DNA of 64,000 nucleotides from Halovivax cerinus (lineage in GTDB: Archaea > Halobacteriota > Halobacteria > Halobacteriales > Natrialbaceae), in NCBI RefSeq assembly GCF_024498195.1, contig NZ_CP101824.1, positions 1,054,001-1,118,000 of the forward strand, written 5' to 3'. Below, piece after piece: positions 54,081-63,849 of this stretch. The notes under the pieces were generated by a model, which did no database searches, had not been told where the DNA came from, and worked only from the letters and a program-made list of their open reading frames with translations. Both the position numbers and the translations under genes were made by a program. Numbering within the stretch: position 1 is the first letter of the stretch; the number at the start of each line of letters is the position of its first letter.

Positions 54081-56705
54081 GTGACCGCCGACGCCGATCC
54101 CTCGTCCGACGCCACGTGTACGCTGTGCGATCTCCCACTCGAAGCCACGGCGGTTACGGACGACGCGGGCAATCGCTACTGCTGTGCCGGGTGCAAGCAC
54201 GTCGCCGGGACACTCGACGACGCGACGGACCCGGCCAGCCTCGATGGCGCCGATATCGGGGCAGGGACGGCGTCTGAGCCGGAGGAACCGACCGCTGCGC
54301 CGCCGGGGACCGAGCGCGCGTTCTTCCAGATCGAGGGAATGCACTGCTCGACGTGTGAGCTGTTCATCGAGGGTGTGGGGACCGACACCGACGGCGTCGC
54401 GGACGTCGCCGCGAGCTACGTCTCCGAGACCGTCCGCGTCGATTACGACCCCGACGAGACCGATCCCGACGCGGTCGCCGACGAACTGACCGGTCTCGGC
54501 TACACGGCCTCTCCCCGGGGGGACGCCGTGGCGAAGCGGACCGCGGCGGACAGAAACGAGATTCGCCTCGTCGTGGGGGTCCTCTTCGGCATGGTCGTGA
54601 TGATGCAGTACCTCCTGCTCGTGTACCCCCTGCACGTCAACCTCTTCTACCCCGAACGCACGCACGCGTTCCTGGTCGAGATGGTCACGAGTTCGGCCTC
54701 GGTACCGTTCTTCCTCGTCCTCTTCGCGCTGACGAGCGTCGTCCTCTTCGTCACCGGCGGACCGATCCTCAGGGGCGCCTACGTCAGCCTCAGGACGCGA
54801 AACCCGAACATGGATCTGCTGGTCGCGCTCGCGGCCACTGCGGCCTACGTCTACAGCACGCTCGCGGTCGTCTTCGGCCACCCCTCCGAGATATACTACG
54901 ACGTCACCGTCGCGATCGTCCTCGTCGTCACCGTCGGGGGCTACTACGAGGGGACGATCAAGCGCCGGGCGACCGCGGCGCTCGCGGACCTCTCGGCCGC
55001 GCAGGTCGACACCGCCGAGCGCTACGACCGGGACGGCTCGACGACCACCGTCGACGTCTCCGACCTCGCCGACGGCGACCGATTCCTCGTCCGCGCCGGC
55101 GAACGGATCCCGGTCGACGGGATCGTCGAGGAGGGCGAGGGCGCGGTCGACGAAGCCGTGATCACCGGCGAATCGCTGCCCGTCTCGACGGCTTCCGGCG
55201 AATGCGTCGTCGGCGGCGCCATTCTGGCCGAGGGCTCGCTCGTCGTCGCCGTCGACGGCGAACCGACGAGCGGCGTCGACCGCATCGCCGACCTCGTCTG
55301 GGATCTCCAGAGTGCTCGCGGCGGCATTCAGGGGCTGGCCGACCGCCTGGCGACGATCTTCGTCCCGGTCGTGGTCTCCCTGGCCGTCCTCGTGACGGCG
55401 GGCTACCTCGTCCTCGGTTCCTCCGCACCCGACGCACTGCTCGTCGGTCTCACCGTACTCATCGTCTCCTGTCCGTGCGCCCTCGGCCTCGCGACGCCGC
55501 TCGCGGTCGCGTCGAGCATCCGCGAGGCCCTAGAACGCGGAATCGTCGTCTTCGACGAGACCGTCTTCGAGCGGGTCCGGGACGTCGACGTCGTGGTCTT
55601 CGACAAGACGGGGACGCTCACCACCGGCGAGATGACGGTGCGAGACGCCGAGGGATCGGCGGAACTCCTCGAACGCGCGGCCCTCCTCGAGGGGCGCTCG
55701 GTGCATCCAGTCGCCGGTGCGATAGCGGACGCGTTCGGACCCGACGCCGGTGACGGCGGAGCGTCCGCCGACGCGACGCCCGGAACCGAGCCGGCCACCG
55801 ACGGCGGCCTCCCGGCCGGTGCGTCGACGCCGGCGGAGACCGCGGACGCCGACACATCGTCCGACTCGCCGACGAACGGCCGGTCCGATGCCGACTCGGC
55901 CACCGATCCCAGCGCGGACGAGTGGTCCGATTCCAGTTCGGCTGCCGAACGCGCCGCGGACGACCGTCTCACTACCTTCGAGTCCTACGCGACCGGCGTC
56001 GGTGGCACCGTCGACGGCGAGGACCTCCTGGTCGGCCACCCTGACCTGTTCGCCGACCGCGGCTGGACCGTCCCCGGGCCCCTCTCCGAGCGAGCCGCCG
56101 CCGAGCGGGCCGCGGGTCACCTCCCGATTCTCGTGGGCAGCGACGGCGCGGTCGGGGGGCTCGTGATCGTCGGCGACGAACCGCGCGAGGGCTGGGACGA
56201 GACGGTCACCGACCTGGCCGACCGCGGCGTCGAGGTCGTCGTCCTCACCGGAGACGAAGCACAAGCTGCGACCCGATTTCGGGAACACGACGGTGTCGCC
56301 GAGGTCTTCGCCGGTGTCCCACCCGAGGGGAAGGCCGAGACGGTCCGCCGGCTCCGCACCCGGGGGAAGACGGCCATGGTCGGCGACGGGACGAACGACG
56401 CACCCGCCCTCGCCAGCGCCGATCTCGGCATCGCGCTCGGCGGCGGGACGGCGCTGGCGGCCGACGCGGCCGACGTCGCCATCGTCGACGACGACCTGTC
56501 CTCGCTTTCGACGGTCTTTTCGATCGCGAACGCGGCGCGCAGTCGCGTTCGCCAGAACATCGGCTGGGCGTTCGCTTACAACGCGATCGCGATCCCGATC
56601 GCGGTGTCGGGCCTGCTCAACCCGCTGTTCGCCGCCGTCGCGATGGGCACGTCGAGCCTGCTCGTCGTGACGAACTCCTCGCGAACGTTGCTCGACGACG
56701 CGTAG
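54081..56705 (+). CDS. Copper-type P1B ATPase
   Basis: 874 aa. An N-terminal Cys domain (CTLCDLP, YCCAGC) precedes an HMA domain with GMHCSTC (86-92); then membrane helices, the transmembrane CPC (464-466), phosphorylation site DKTGT (508-512), and hinge GDGTNDAP. The extra N-terminal Cys domain and the layout resemble FixI/CcoI pumps, which load copper for haem-copper oxidases, more than simple CopA exporters. A low-complexity insert rich in D, S, T and A (about 555-630) splits the ATP-binding domain. Start is GTG. Confidence 0.9.
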   Translation: MTADADPSSDATCTLCDLPLEATAVTDDAGNRYCCAGCKHVAGTLDDATDPASLDGADIGAGTASEPEEPTAAPPGTERAFFQIEGMHCSTCELFIEGVGTDTDGVADVAASYVSETVRVDYDPDETDPDAVADELTGLGYTASPRGDAVAKRTAADRNEIRLVVGVLFGMVVMMQYLLLVYPLHVNLFYPERTHAFLVEMVTSSASVPFFLVLFALTSVVLFVTGGPILRGAYVSLRTRNPNMDLLVALAATAAYVYSTLAVVFGHPSEIYYDVTVAIVLVVTVGGYYEGTIKRRATAALADLSAAQVDTAERYDRDGSTTTVDVSDLADGDRFLVRAGERIPVDGIVEEGEGAVDEAVITGESLPVSTASGECVVGGAILAEGSLVVAVDGEPTSGVDRIADLVWDLQSARGGIQGLADRLATIFVPVVVSLAVLVTAGYLVLGSSAPDALLVGLTVLIVSCPCALGLATPLAVASSIREALERGIVVFDETVFERVRDVDVVVFDKTGTLTTGEMTVRDAEGSAELLERAALLEGRSVHPVAGAIADAFGPDAGDGGASADATPGTEPATDGGLPAGASTPAETADADTSSDSPTNGRSDADSATDPSADEWSDSSSAAERAADDRLTTFESYATGVGGTVDGEDLLVGHPDLFADRGWTVPGPLSERAAAERAAGHLPILVGSDGAVGGLVIVGDEPREGWDETVTDLADRGVEVVVLTGDEAQAATRFREHDGVAEVFAGVPPEGKAETVRRLRTRGKTAMVGDGTNDAPALASADLGIALGGGTALAADAADVAIVDDDLSSLSTVFSIANAARSRVRQNIGWAFAYNAIAIPIAVSGLLNPLFAAVAMGTSSLLVVTNSSRTLLDDA

Positions 56706-56757
56706 TCCGGACGTCGTCGGCTGTACGGGGCGGTCGACGGTAGACTCCGTGGGTCGG

Positions 56758-56791
<34 letters not shown>

Positions 56792-56920
56792 ACTGGATCC
56801 GATGCCCAGCGCCAGCTGTCCCGATGGGCATCGGAACGGATCCGTTCGATTCAGAGAGCGGATGCTTCGCACCGCGAGAACAGGCTACGTCGTAAACCAC
56901 AATATCCCAACGGGGGTCGG

Positions 56921-56954
56921 GAATACTCGCCCTTCAGGGCGGGGAGGAGGTCAA
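56921..56954 (+). mobile_element. Right-end relic of an IS200/IS605 (tnpB-type) element
   Basis: gaatactcgcccttcaggg followed by cggggaggaggtcaa matches the end of haloarchaeal tnpB-type elements as I remember it: a cgccc-ttca-gggcg hairpin (56928-56941) and a tail ending gtcaa. No tnpA or tnpB is present. The gtcaa overlaps the stop of the gene on the opposite strand at 56951. Confidence 0.6.
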
Positions 56955-57196
56955 GCAGCGAGAACTTCGTTCGCGTGCATGACCAGTTTCCGGTAGCCGA
57001 CGGCGTAGATCCCGGCGTACAGCATGACGAAGCCGATCGCGGCGAGCCAGCCGGCGAGGAAGAGGTCGTTGCCCCCGAGGTGCTGGAGGCTCGCACTCTC
57101 TGCGAGAACACCGACCACGGTGAACACCACTGCGAGGACGGCGTACACCGCGAGCGAGACGATCTCCACGAGTAGTTCCGATCCAATGAGCGTCAT
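56951..57196 (-). CDS. Small membrane protein
   Basis: 81 aa with hydrophobic segments LLVEIVSLAVYAVLAVVF, ALVG-like spacer, and LFLAGWLAAIGFVMLYAGIY; ends RKLVMHANEVLAA. A ctatatcg box about 26-28 nt upstream on the minus strand supports the ATG. Its stop codon lies inside the IS-end relic, so the C-terminus may have been altered by the insertion. Confidence 0.65.
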   Translation of the reverse strand: MTLIGSELLVEIVSLAVYAVLAVVFTVVGVLAESASLQHLGGNDLFLAGWLAAIGFVMLYAGIYAVGYRKLVMHANEVLAA

Positions 57197-57260
57197 AGCG
57201 AGAGTGATGAACTCGGGCGATATAGCCCTGACGCTCCGGTCGTATGCTGGGGCGTTCCGT

Positions 57261-58592
57261 TCACGCCGCCAGGTCGAACGCGACGGCGATCGACGCCTCG
57301 TCCGGCAGTCCCCAGTACCGGAACCGGTAGCGACCGGTCTGGAGGTCGGGACAGACGCGCAGTCTCCTGGTGGTGTCCCTCTCCTCGACCAGGCCATTCT
57401 CGGTCAGTTCGACCGTCCAGTCGAATCCCCCACCGGGTGGGTGGGTCGCCCTCTCGTCCGTGTACCCCACCGCCGCTTGCGAGTCCGTGCCGCGAACCTC
57501 CCGCCAGCCGTCTTCCGTCTTCACCTCGACGGCGTACGTGTGCTCGTTTCCGGTCGTCTGCTCCCTCGTAGAGACGTTCCACAGCGATATCCGAACCCCG
57601 TCGCCTCGATCGAACGTCAGGTCGTCGGTCGCGTCACTGCTGTCTCCGTACCCGGCGCCGTCACCGCTCTCGTTGGTGCTCCCTACACCGTCGCCACCGC
57701 TCTCGCCGTCGTCGCCGGTGCCGTCACCCTCGTCGAACGCGTCGGCCCGCATCGCGAACGCGGCGGCGCCGCGCTCGTCGACCGTTTCACCCCACGCGAC
57801 CTCGCCGCCCGCCGTCGAGGGGAGGCGCTCGAAGTCCTCGTCGTCGCACACGAGCGCCGTGGGTACGGCGGGCGGTTCGCCGTCCGGGCGGACGCTGCCG
57901 GGGAGGGTCGCTGGGTCGATCAGCGGGTCGGTCGAGTTCACGTCGGTTTCCTCTCCCCAGCCGTCGGTGATCGCGAGCACGGCGACGGACGGGAGGTCCT
58001 CGCCGGTCACGCGGACGTACGCCGTCGGATACGTGATCACCTGAGCGCAGCCGACGTCGCCGCCGGCGTCGTCGACCGCGGCGGCCGCACCGGTGATCGC
58101 CCCGATCTCCTCGTCGGCCGTCGTCTCGGCCGCCCTGCGTTCCGATGGAATCTCGACCGTCGAGACGGCGAGGTCGGTGACTTCGATCGTCTCGTAGCAC
58201 GCGTTCGGAGCGACCGTCTGGACGCCCAGGATCACCGACGCCTCGAAGTCGGTCTCCCGCACCCACGACGCGAGTTCCTCGTCCACGTCGTCTCGCTCTT
58301 CGGACCCGACGACTCGCGTGGCGAACGTCTCGACGTCCGTCTCTGACTGGAGGACGGCCACGAGTCCCGTCCGCGACTCGTCGTCGGCCCACCGCGGTCG
58401 CGACGACGTCTCGTCCGCCTGGAAGACCGTCGCCTCGATGTCCTCGTCCGCCGTTGTGTCGTGCTCACCGCCGTCGCTCGGATCGCCGTCGTCGCCCGTG
58501 TCGACGTCGAGCGAATCGAGACACCCGCCGAGCGAGACGCTCGCTCCCGCCCCGACCAGCCGAAGGATGGTACGCCGCCAAATCGGTCGCAT
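57261..58592 (-). CDS. Large secreted lipoprotein, function unknown
   Basis: 443 aa. The N-terminus MRPIWRRTILRLVGAGASVS with a lipobox SLGGC (about residue 24) marks a Tat-type lipoprotein. Then a long acidic region, a domain with ASWVRETDFEASVILGVQTV and a GCAQVITYPTAYVRV strand, a linker rich in G, D and S, and a C-terminal beta-rich domain ending RLRVCPDLQTGRYRFRYWG. No family recognised. Confidence 0.75.
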   Translation of the reverse strand: MRPIWRRTILRLVGAGASVSLGGCLDSLDVDTGDDGDPSDGGEHDTTADEDIEATVFQADETSSRPRWADDESRTGLVAVLQSETDVETFATRVVGSEERDDVDEELASWVRETDFEASVILGVQTVAPNACYETIEVTDLAVSTVEIPSERRAAETTADEEIGAITGAAAAVDDAGGDVGCAQVITYPTAYVRVTGEDLPSVAVLAITDGWGEETDVNSTDPLIDPATLPGSVRPDGEPPAVPTALVCDDEDFERLPSTAGGEVAWGETVDERGAAAFAMRADAFDEGDGTGDDGESGGDGVGSTNESGDGAGYGDSSDATDDLTFDRGDGVRISLWNVSTREQTTGNEHTYAVEVKTEDGWREVRGTDSQAAVGYTDERATHPPGGGFDWTVELTENGLVEERDTTRRLRVCPDLQTGRYRFRYWGLPDEASIAVAFDLAA

Positions 58593-58794
58593 ACCGGCTC
58601 TACGTGACCTCGACTTACCAACCTTACAGTGGGGTACAGAGCGGGTCGGAGTGCCATCCCGGGACGCTGTGGTCTGAATTCCGTTCGATCACGCGTCTTC
58701 CTCCTCGAAGCGCGTCGTTCGCGCGTCTCCCCCGAAGCGCGTCGACCCCGTCGGGACCGACACGCCCTTCGTCGTCCGATCCCTGCATCCTCGC

Positions 58795-59520
58795 GTGTCC
58801 TCCGAATCGTCCGCCGGCCCCGACGATCCTGCCTTTCCGACGTCGCGTCACGTCCTCCAACCGGACTGTGATCGCTGTCCGCAACTCGCCGCCTGTCGCG
58901 AGCGAATCTCGTGGGGGACTGGGCCGATAGACGCCGCCGTCCTCGTCGTCGGCGAGGCGCCGGGCGCCGGCAACCCCGACGCCGCCCGCTGGCGCGGCGG
59001 GAACTGGACGGGGATGGCCTACACCGCGCGCCACTCCGGCCGGCGGATCCGCCGGATGATGGCCGAGGTAGGGTACGCCGAGGAGAGCTACTTCACGAAC
59101 GCGGTGAAGTGCATGCCAGCGGACGAAACGCACGAGGCCGCTGCCGAGTCGGACACCGATTGCGCGAGTGAGTCCGCCGACTCGGTGAGTACGCGCGAAC
59201 CGACCGTCGAGGAACTCGCGGCCTGTCGCCCACACCTCCTGACGGAACTCGATCGCGTCGAGCCCGCTGTCGTCGTCGCGACCGGCAAACACGCCACCAC
59301 GTCGGTGCTAGCAGCTGACGACCGCTCGCTCGACGACCTCGAGGGATCAGGCTTTCTCGACACCGTTCTCGAACCTACCCGCTGCGACTCGCTGGAGACC
59401 TGGCTCCTGCCGATCCTCCATCCGTCCTATCAGGACGTCTGGATCAGTCGGATGGGGTACGAGGCCGACGAGTACGCGATCACACTCCGCGAAACGTTGG
59501 TCGAGTTGTGTGGCCACTGA
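58795..59520 (+). CDS. Uracil-DNA glycosylase, family 4/5 type
   Basis: 241 aa from a GTG start. Fe-S type Cys spacing in CDRCPQLAACRERI, active-site motif GEAPGAGNPDA, second motif ILHPSYQDVW with the conserved His, and a middle FTNAVKCMPADETHE. It excises uracil from deaminated DNA. A polar insertion of about 20 residues lies behind the middle motif. Exact subfamily (4 or 5) is not certain. Confidence 0.85.
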   Translation: MSSESSAGPDDPAFPTSRHVLQPDCDRCPQLAACRERISWGTGPIDAAVLVVGEAPGAGNPDAARWRGGNWTGMAYTARHSGRRIRRMMAEVGYAEESYFTNAVKCMPADETHEAAAESDTDCASESADSVSTREPTVEELAACRPHLLTELDRVEPAVVVATGKHATTSVLAADDRSLDDLEGSGFLDTVLEPTRCDSLETWLLPILHPSYQDVWISRMGYEADEYAITLRETLVELCGH

Positions 59521-59542
59521 CCGCTCGCGACCGGATTTCCCC

Positions 59543-60808
59543 TCAGGCCAACGCGACGATTCCGTCCGCCACCTCGACGATCACTAAGCCGTCGGCGACC
59601 AGCGTATCCCCGGCGCCGGGCGGGAGGTCCCAGGACGACAGCCGTGCCCCGTCGTCGAGTGACAGGCGAAGTACCGTGCTCCGCTGGGAGCCGGCCGCGC
59701 TGACGTAGACGTGGTCCCCGACGACGGTGGGCGCGCCGAATCCGGCGGTCCCGCTCGGCGGCGCGATACGCCAGCGGCGTTCGCCCGTGTCGGCCTCGAC
59801 CGCGTGAAGCCGCCCGGCACTCGAATCGGCGCGGCGCTCTCGAACGACGACGACCGCCGACGTCGCCGCCCCGATTTCGTACCAGCGCCGGGCGCGCCCC
59901 TCCGGCGTGTCCCCATGGACCTGTGAGAGCGGGTACTGCCACTGCTGTTCGCCGGTCGTGGGATCGAGCGACAGGAGGTCCATCCCATCGGTCCATTTGG
60001 TGATGAACACCCGGCCGTCGGGGACGACAGGTCCCGATTTCGTGTGACTCGAAACGCCCCTGTCCCAGCGGACCGATCCGTTTGCGGGATCGAGTGCGTA
60101 CAGCGTTCCGTCTCCGGACGCGAATACCCCCACTTCGGGATGAAACGATCGGACGAAGAGCCGCTCGTCGTCGACGGGGGTTACCCACAGGTGGTCGCCG
60201 GTCCGGACGTCGTACGCGTGGAGATCCCCGTCGATCGTGTCGGTGTGGTAGAATCGTCCGTCGCCGATCACCCAGTTTCCGTTGGGCGGATCGCTATGGT
60301 TCCACACCCGTTCGCCGGTGGCCGCGGCGAACGCACCGACAGGCGTTTTCCAGTCCTCGATCCGATAGTAGAGGGCACTCCCCGGTGCGGCGAGAGACGG
60401 GCCCGTTCCGCCGTCCCCGAGGTATTTTCGGCTCCACTCGACGTCCCCGTTCGCGATATCGACGGCCCAGAGGGCGACACCGCGCGATTCGGCGCCTGCG
60501 ACGAACACCTGGCCGTTCGCGACGATCGGGGGTGCCCACTCGTTGGCGTACAGTGAGTCGTCTCGAACGTCCCACACGCGCTCGAGATCTGCATCGGGGG
60601 CACTCTCAGGGGGCGGGTTGCGCGTCAGTGCTGGATCGTAGTCCGGGAATGGCCACTCGGTGTCGGCCCACGCCAACGGGGCGTGGCCGGGAACGTAGTC
60701 GGCGTCCGGTTCGCCGAGATGCGACTGCATCCCGAAGGCACCGGCGCAACCGGCGAACAGACTGCCAGCACCGATGATCATGTCACGTCTCGAAGGCAGG
60801 GTGATCAC
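59543..60808 (-). CDS. PQQ-like beta-propeller lipoprotein
   Basis: 421 aa. A twin-arginine signal (PSRRDMIIGAGSLFAGC) ending in lipobox FAGC is followed by propeller motifs: ALWAVDIANGDVEWSR, AFAAATGERVWNH, HAYDVRTGDHLW, YALDPANGSVRWDR, LSLDPTTGEQQW and HAVEADTGERRW, about six blades. It shares this plan with 27923. Expected outside the membrane; function unknown. Started at GTG 60808 to include the arginines. Confidence 0.9.
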   Translation of the reverse strand: MITLPSRRDMIIGAGSLFAGCAGAFGMQSHLGEPDADYVPGHAPLAWADTEWPFPDYDPALTRNPPPESAPDADLERVWDVRDDSLYANEWAPPIVANGQVFVAGAESRGVALWAVDIANGDVEWSRKYLGDGGTGPSLAAPGSALYYRIEDWKTPVGAFAAATGERVWNHSDPPNGNWVIGDGRFYHTDTIDGDLHAYDVRTGDHLWVTPVDDERLFVRSFHPEVGVFASGDGTLYALDPANGSVRWDRGVSSHTKSGPVVPDGRVFITKWTDGMDLLSLDPTTGEQQWQYPLSQVHGDTPEGRARRWYEIGAATSAVVVVRERRADSSAGRLHAVEADTGERRWRIAPPSGTAGFGAPTVVGDHVYVSAAGSQRSTVLRLSLDDGARLSSWDLPPGAGDTLVADGLVIVEVADGIVALA

Positions 60809-60971
60809 CCACTCCTCCTTTCGTGTTGCTATGTAAATATCTTAATACAATCTACTAGCGTATCGTTCTCTGTAGGGTACGGCCGACTGATCGGGTGCTG
60901 GACGCGCTCCGGTGGACCGAGTGACGCGGTCGCGGGTAACCTTCATACGACGTGGCGACACAGCCACAGAC

Positions 60972-61391
60972 ATGCCCACGATCTTCAGCCAGATCGTCGA
61001 CGGGGAGATCCCAGCCCGCACCGTCTACGAGGACGAGACCACGTTCGCGTTCCTGGACGCGAACCCCCTAGCGCCGGGCCACACGCTCGTCATTCCGAAG
61101 GACGAGTACGAGCGGTTGAACGACGTCCCCGACGACGTCGCGGCGGACCTGTACGCGACGATCCACGACCTCGTCCCGGCGGTCGAGGATGCGGTCGACG
61201 CCGACGGGACCACCGTCGCGTTCAACAACGGCGAGGCTGCCGGCCAGGAAGTGCCCCACGTCCACTGCCACATCGTCCCGCGCTTCGAAGGCGACGGTGG
61301 CGGTCCGATCCACGCGATCGCTGGCGAGACGCCAGATCTCGCGGACGACGAACTCGACGACATCGCAGCGGATATCGAGTCGATCGTCTGA
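60972..61391 (+). CDS. HIT family hydrolase
   Basis: 139 aa. The histidine triad is HVHCHIVPR (H-x-H-x-H), after FSQIVDGEIPARTVYEDET and FNNGEAAGQEV. Members hydrolyse adenosine nucleotide conjugates such as AMP-lysine or Ap4A. The gene's 3' part (61290-61350) has a degraded duplicate behind the stop at 61420. Confidence 0.93.
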   Translation: MPTIFSQIVDGEIPARTVYEDETTFAFLDANPLAPGHTLVIPKDEYERLNDVPDDVAADLYATIHDLVPAVEDAVDADGTTVAFNNGEAAGQEVPHVHCHIVPRFEGDGGGPIHAIAGETPDLADDELDDIAADIESIV

Positions 61392-61419
61392 GCGACCCGG
61401 GTGACCGGGGCGTACGGAC

Positions 61420-61478
61420 GGCGACGGCGGCGGTCCGGTCCACGTGATCGCCGGCGAGACGCCAGCGCTCGCGGACGA
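61420..61478. repeat. Duplicate of the HIT gene 3' segment
   Basis: 59 bp resemble 61290-61348 of the HIT gene with about six changes (ggcgacggcggcggtccgg versus ggcgacggtggcggtccga). The offset is 130 bp. It is no longer in a gene. Confidence 0.85.
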
Positions 61479-61541
61479 TCACTGGGCGGTGCGTCGACGC
61501 GGATGCAAGCCATTTTGTGCCTCCCGTTCCCGTTCGATTCC

Positions 61542-62246
61542 ATGACCAGGGGCGTCGGCGAGCACGCGCTGGTGAACGAACTGCTGCCGGACTGGCTGGC
61601 CGTCGTCTTCGGTGTCCTCACCCAGCTCGGCGACATCTGGCTGCTGTCGATCCTCCTCGCCACACTCTTCGTCCTCGGGATCCCATCCCGAACGGACGTC
61701 GCGTTCGTCGGCGGTGCGTGGCTCGCCGGACTCTCCGCGTATCGGGGGTTGAAGGAACTCCTGGCGTGGCCGCGGCCGACCGCGACGCCGCTCGACCCGG
61801 GGTCGCTTCCGGGCGTCGTCGAGACCGTCTACGAACTCACGGCGTTTAGCGCGGGGTACGGCTTTCCGAGCGGTCACGCGACGAGCACGACGGTGGTTTA
61901 CGTCGGACTGGCGTCCGTCCTCACCGTGAGCTCGGCTCGCCGACGGTACGCGGTCGCCGGCGCCATCGTCGGCGTCGTCTGTCTCGCGCGGATCGTCCTC
62001 GGTCTGCACTACGTCGTCGACGTGGTTGCCGGTGTCGCGCTCGCCCTCTCGCTACTCCTCGGGATTCGGATGCTCGCCGGTCGCAGATCGCTGGACCGTG
62101 CGACCGCTGCCTTCGCCGTGGCCGTCCCCATCGGCGTCTGCTACCTCCTCACGAGCGCCGCGGAGCCCAAGGCCGTCCTGGTTCTCGCGGCCTCGGTCGC
62201 CGGACTCCTCGGCTGGCGTCTGTACGACGAGGCCGCGTCGGCGTAA
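61542..62246 (+). CDS. PAP2 family membrane phosphatase
   Basis: 234 aa with about six membrane helices. The acid phosphatase motifs are complete: KELLAWPRP (K-x6-RP), GFPSGHATST, and ARIVLGLHYVVDV (S/A-R-x5-H-x3-D). It may dephosphorylate lipid phosphates. A tttt box at 61513-61516 lies 27 nt before this ATG; an ATG at 61503 would sit in front of the box and was rejected. Confidence 0.9.
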   Translation: MTRGVGEHALVNELLPDWLAVVFGVLTQLGDIWLLSILLATLFVLGIPSRTDVAFVGGAWLAGLSAYRGLKELLAWPRPTATPLDPGSLPGVVETVYELTAFSAGYGFPSGHATSTTVVYVGLASVLTVSSARRRYAVAGAIVGVVCLARIVLGLHYVVDVVAGVALALSLLLGIRMLAGRRSLDRATAAFAVAVPIGVCYLLTSAAEPKAVLVLAASVAGLLGWRLYDEAASA

Positions 62247-62392
62247 CCCGGTTCACCGTACTCGAAATGTCAGGGGGCGGTCTCACCGGATGGATCGGTC
62301 GAGATGAATGTTGTTATCGTTCGCGAGCACGTTCGGGCCGGTAGACGGTCCCGTCCGACTCGACGGAGGGGGCCGAACTCGAGTGATCCACC

Positions 62393-63832
62393 ATGTCAGT
62401 CTCACTGCAGGAGGAGTACCAGCTCTTCATCGGCGGCGAGTTCGTACAGGCGGCGGAGGGGGAAACCCGCGACACCATCGACCCGGCGACGGGCGAGACG
62501 CTCGCGACGGCCGCGGAGGCGACCGCGGCGGACGTCGACCGTGCGGTCGAGGCCGCCAGCGAGGCCCAGGCCGAGTGGGAATCGATGCCGGCCGGCAAGC
62601 GCGGCCGGATCGTCTCCCGGCTGGGCGAACTGATCTCCGAGCACTCGGACGAACTGGCCGAACTCGAGAGTCGAGATCAGGGCAAGCCGCTCACCCAGGC
62701 CCACCACGACGTGTCGGGTGCCGCCCGCTTCTTCGAGTACTACGGCGGCGCAGTCGACAAACTTGAGGGGCGGACGGCGCCGACGGGTGACGGCAAGCTG
62801 GCGTTCACCGAGCGCACGCCCTACGGGGTCAGCGGGCAGATCGTCCCGTGGAACTTCCCGTTCAACCTGACCGCTCGCGGCGTCGCGCCGGCGCTGGCCG
62901 CCGGCAACAGCGTCGTCGTGAAAGCGGCGCCGACGACGCCGCTCACCGCGATCCGGCTGGCGGAACTGGGCAAGGAGGCCGGCCTGCCCGACGGCGTCCT
63001 CAACGTGCTTACCGGCGGCGGGGAGCCGGGTGCCGCCCTCTCCGAACACGAGGACGTCGACGTCCTCACCTTCACCGGCAGCGTCCCGACGGGCCAGGCG
63101 GTCATGGAGTCCGCCGCGAAGACGATCACGCCCGTCACGCTCGAACTCGGCGGCAAGAACGCCTCGATCGTCACGCCGGAGGCCGACCTCGGTTCGGCCG
63201 TCTTCTGGACCTCGCTCGGCATCTTCACCAACGCCGGCCAGATCTGCTCGGCGGCCGACCGCGCGGTCGTCCACGAGTCCATCTACGACGACTTCGTCGA
63301 CGCGATCGTCGACCGTGCCGAGTCCTACGACCTCGGCCCCGGCGTCGAGGACCCCGGGATGGGCCCGCTCAACTACGAGGAACACTACGAGAGCGTCCTC
63401 GAGTACATCGACGTCGGCGTCAAGGAGGGCGCGACGCTCGCGACCGGCGGCGAACCCGCGGATCGCGACGGCTTCTTCGTCGAGCCGACGGTCTTCACCG
63501 ACGTCGAACCCGACATGCGAATCGCCCAGGAGGAGATCTTCGGCCCGGTGCTCACAGTCATCCCCTACTCCGACCCCGAGGAGGCCGTCGAGATCGCCAA
63601 CGGCGTCGAGTACGGCCTCACCGGTGGCGTCTTCTCGCAGGACATCGACGAGGCGCTCTCGCTCGCCCGCGACGTCGACGCCGGTACCGTCTTCGTCAAC
63701 GAGTGGTTCGGCGACGGCGTCGAGACGCCCTTCGGCGGCACGAAGAAGAGCGGTATCGGCCGTGAGAAGGGTATGGAAGCGCTCGACTCGTACCTCCAGA
63801 CACAGTCGATCACCGTCAACATCGACAACTAG
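62393..63832 (+). CDS. Aldehyde dehydrogenase
   Basis: 479 aa, full length. Motifs: the NAD loop FTGSVPTGQAVM, the catalytic Glu in LELGGKNASI, the nucleophile Cys in NAGQICSA, and GGTKKSGIGREKGMEAL at the end. It oxidises an aldehyde or semialdehyde to the acid with NAD(P). Substrate not readable. The closing region EDPGMGPLNYEEHYES and EIFGPVLTVIPYSDPEEAVE is as usual. Confidence 0.93.
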   Translation: MSVSLQEEYQLFIGGEFVQAAEGETRDTIDPATGETLATAAEATAADVDRAVEAASEAQAEWESMPAGKRGRIVSRLGELISEHSDELAELESRDQGKPLTQAHHDVSGAARFFEYYGGAVDKLEGRTAPTGDGKLAFTERTPYGVSGQIVPWNFPFNLTARGVAPALAAGNSVVVKAAPTTPLTAIRLAELGKEAGLPDGVLNVLTGGGEPGAALSEHEDVDVLTFTGSVPTGQAVMESAAKTITPVTLELGGKNASIVTPEADLGSAVFWTSLGIFTNAGQICSAADRAVVHESIYDDFVDAIVDRAESYDLGPGVEDPGMGPLNYEEHYESVLEYIDVGVKEGATLATGGEPADRDGFFVEPTVFTDVEPDMRIAQEEIFGPVLTVIPYSDPEEAVEIANGVEYGLTGGVFSQDIDEALSLARDVDAGTVFVNEWFGDGVETPFGGTKKSGIGREKGMEALDSYLQTQSITVNIDN

Positions 63833-63849
63833 GCGGTGCGGGCGCTTCG

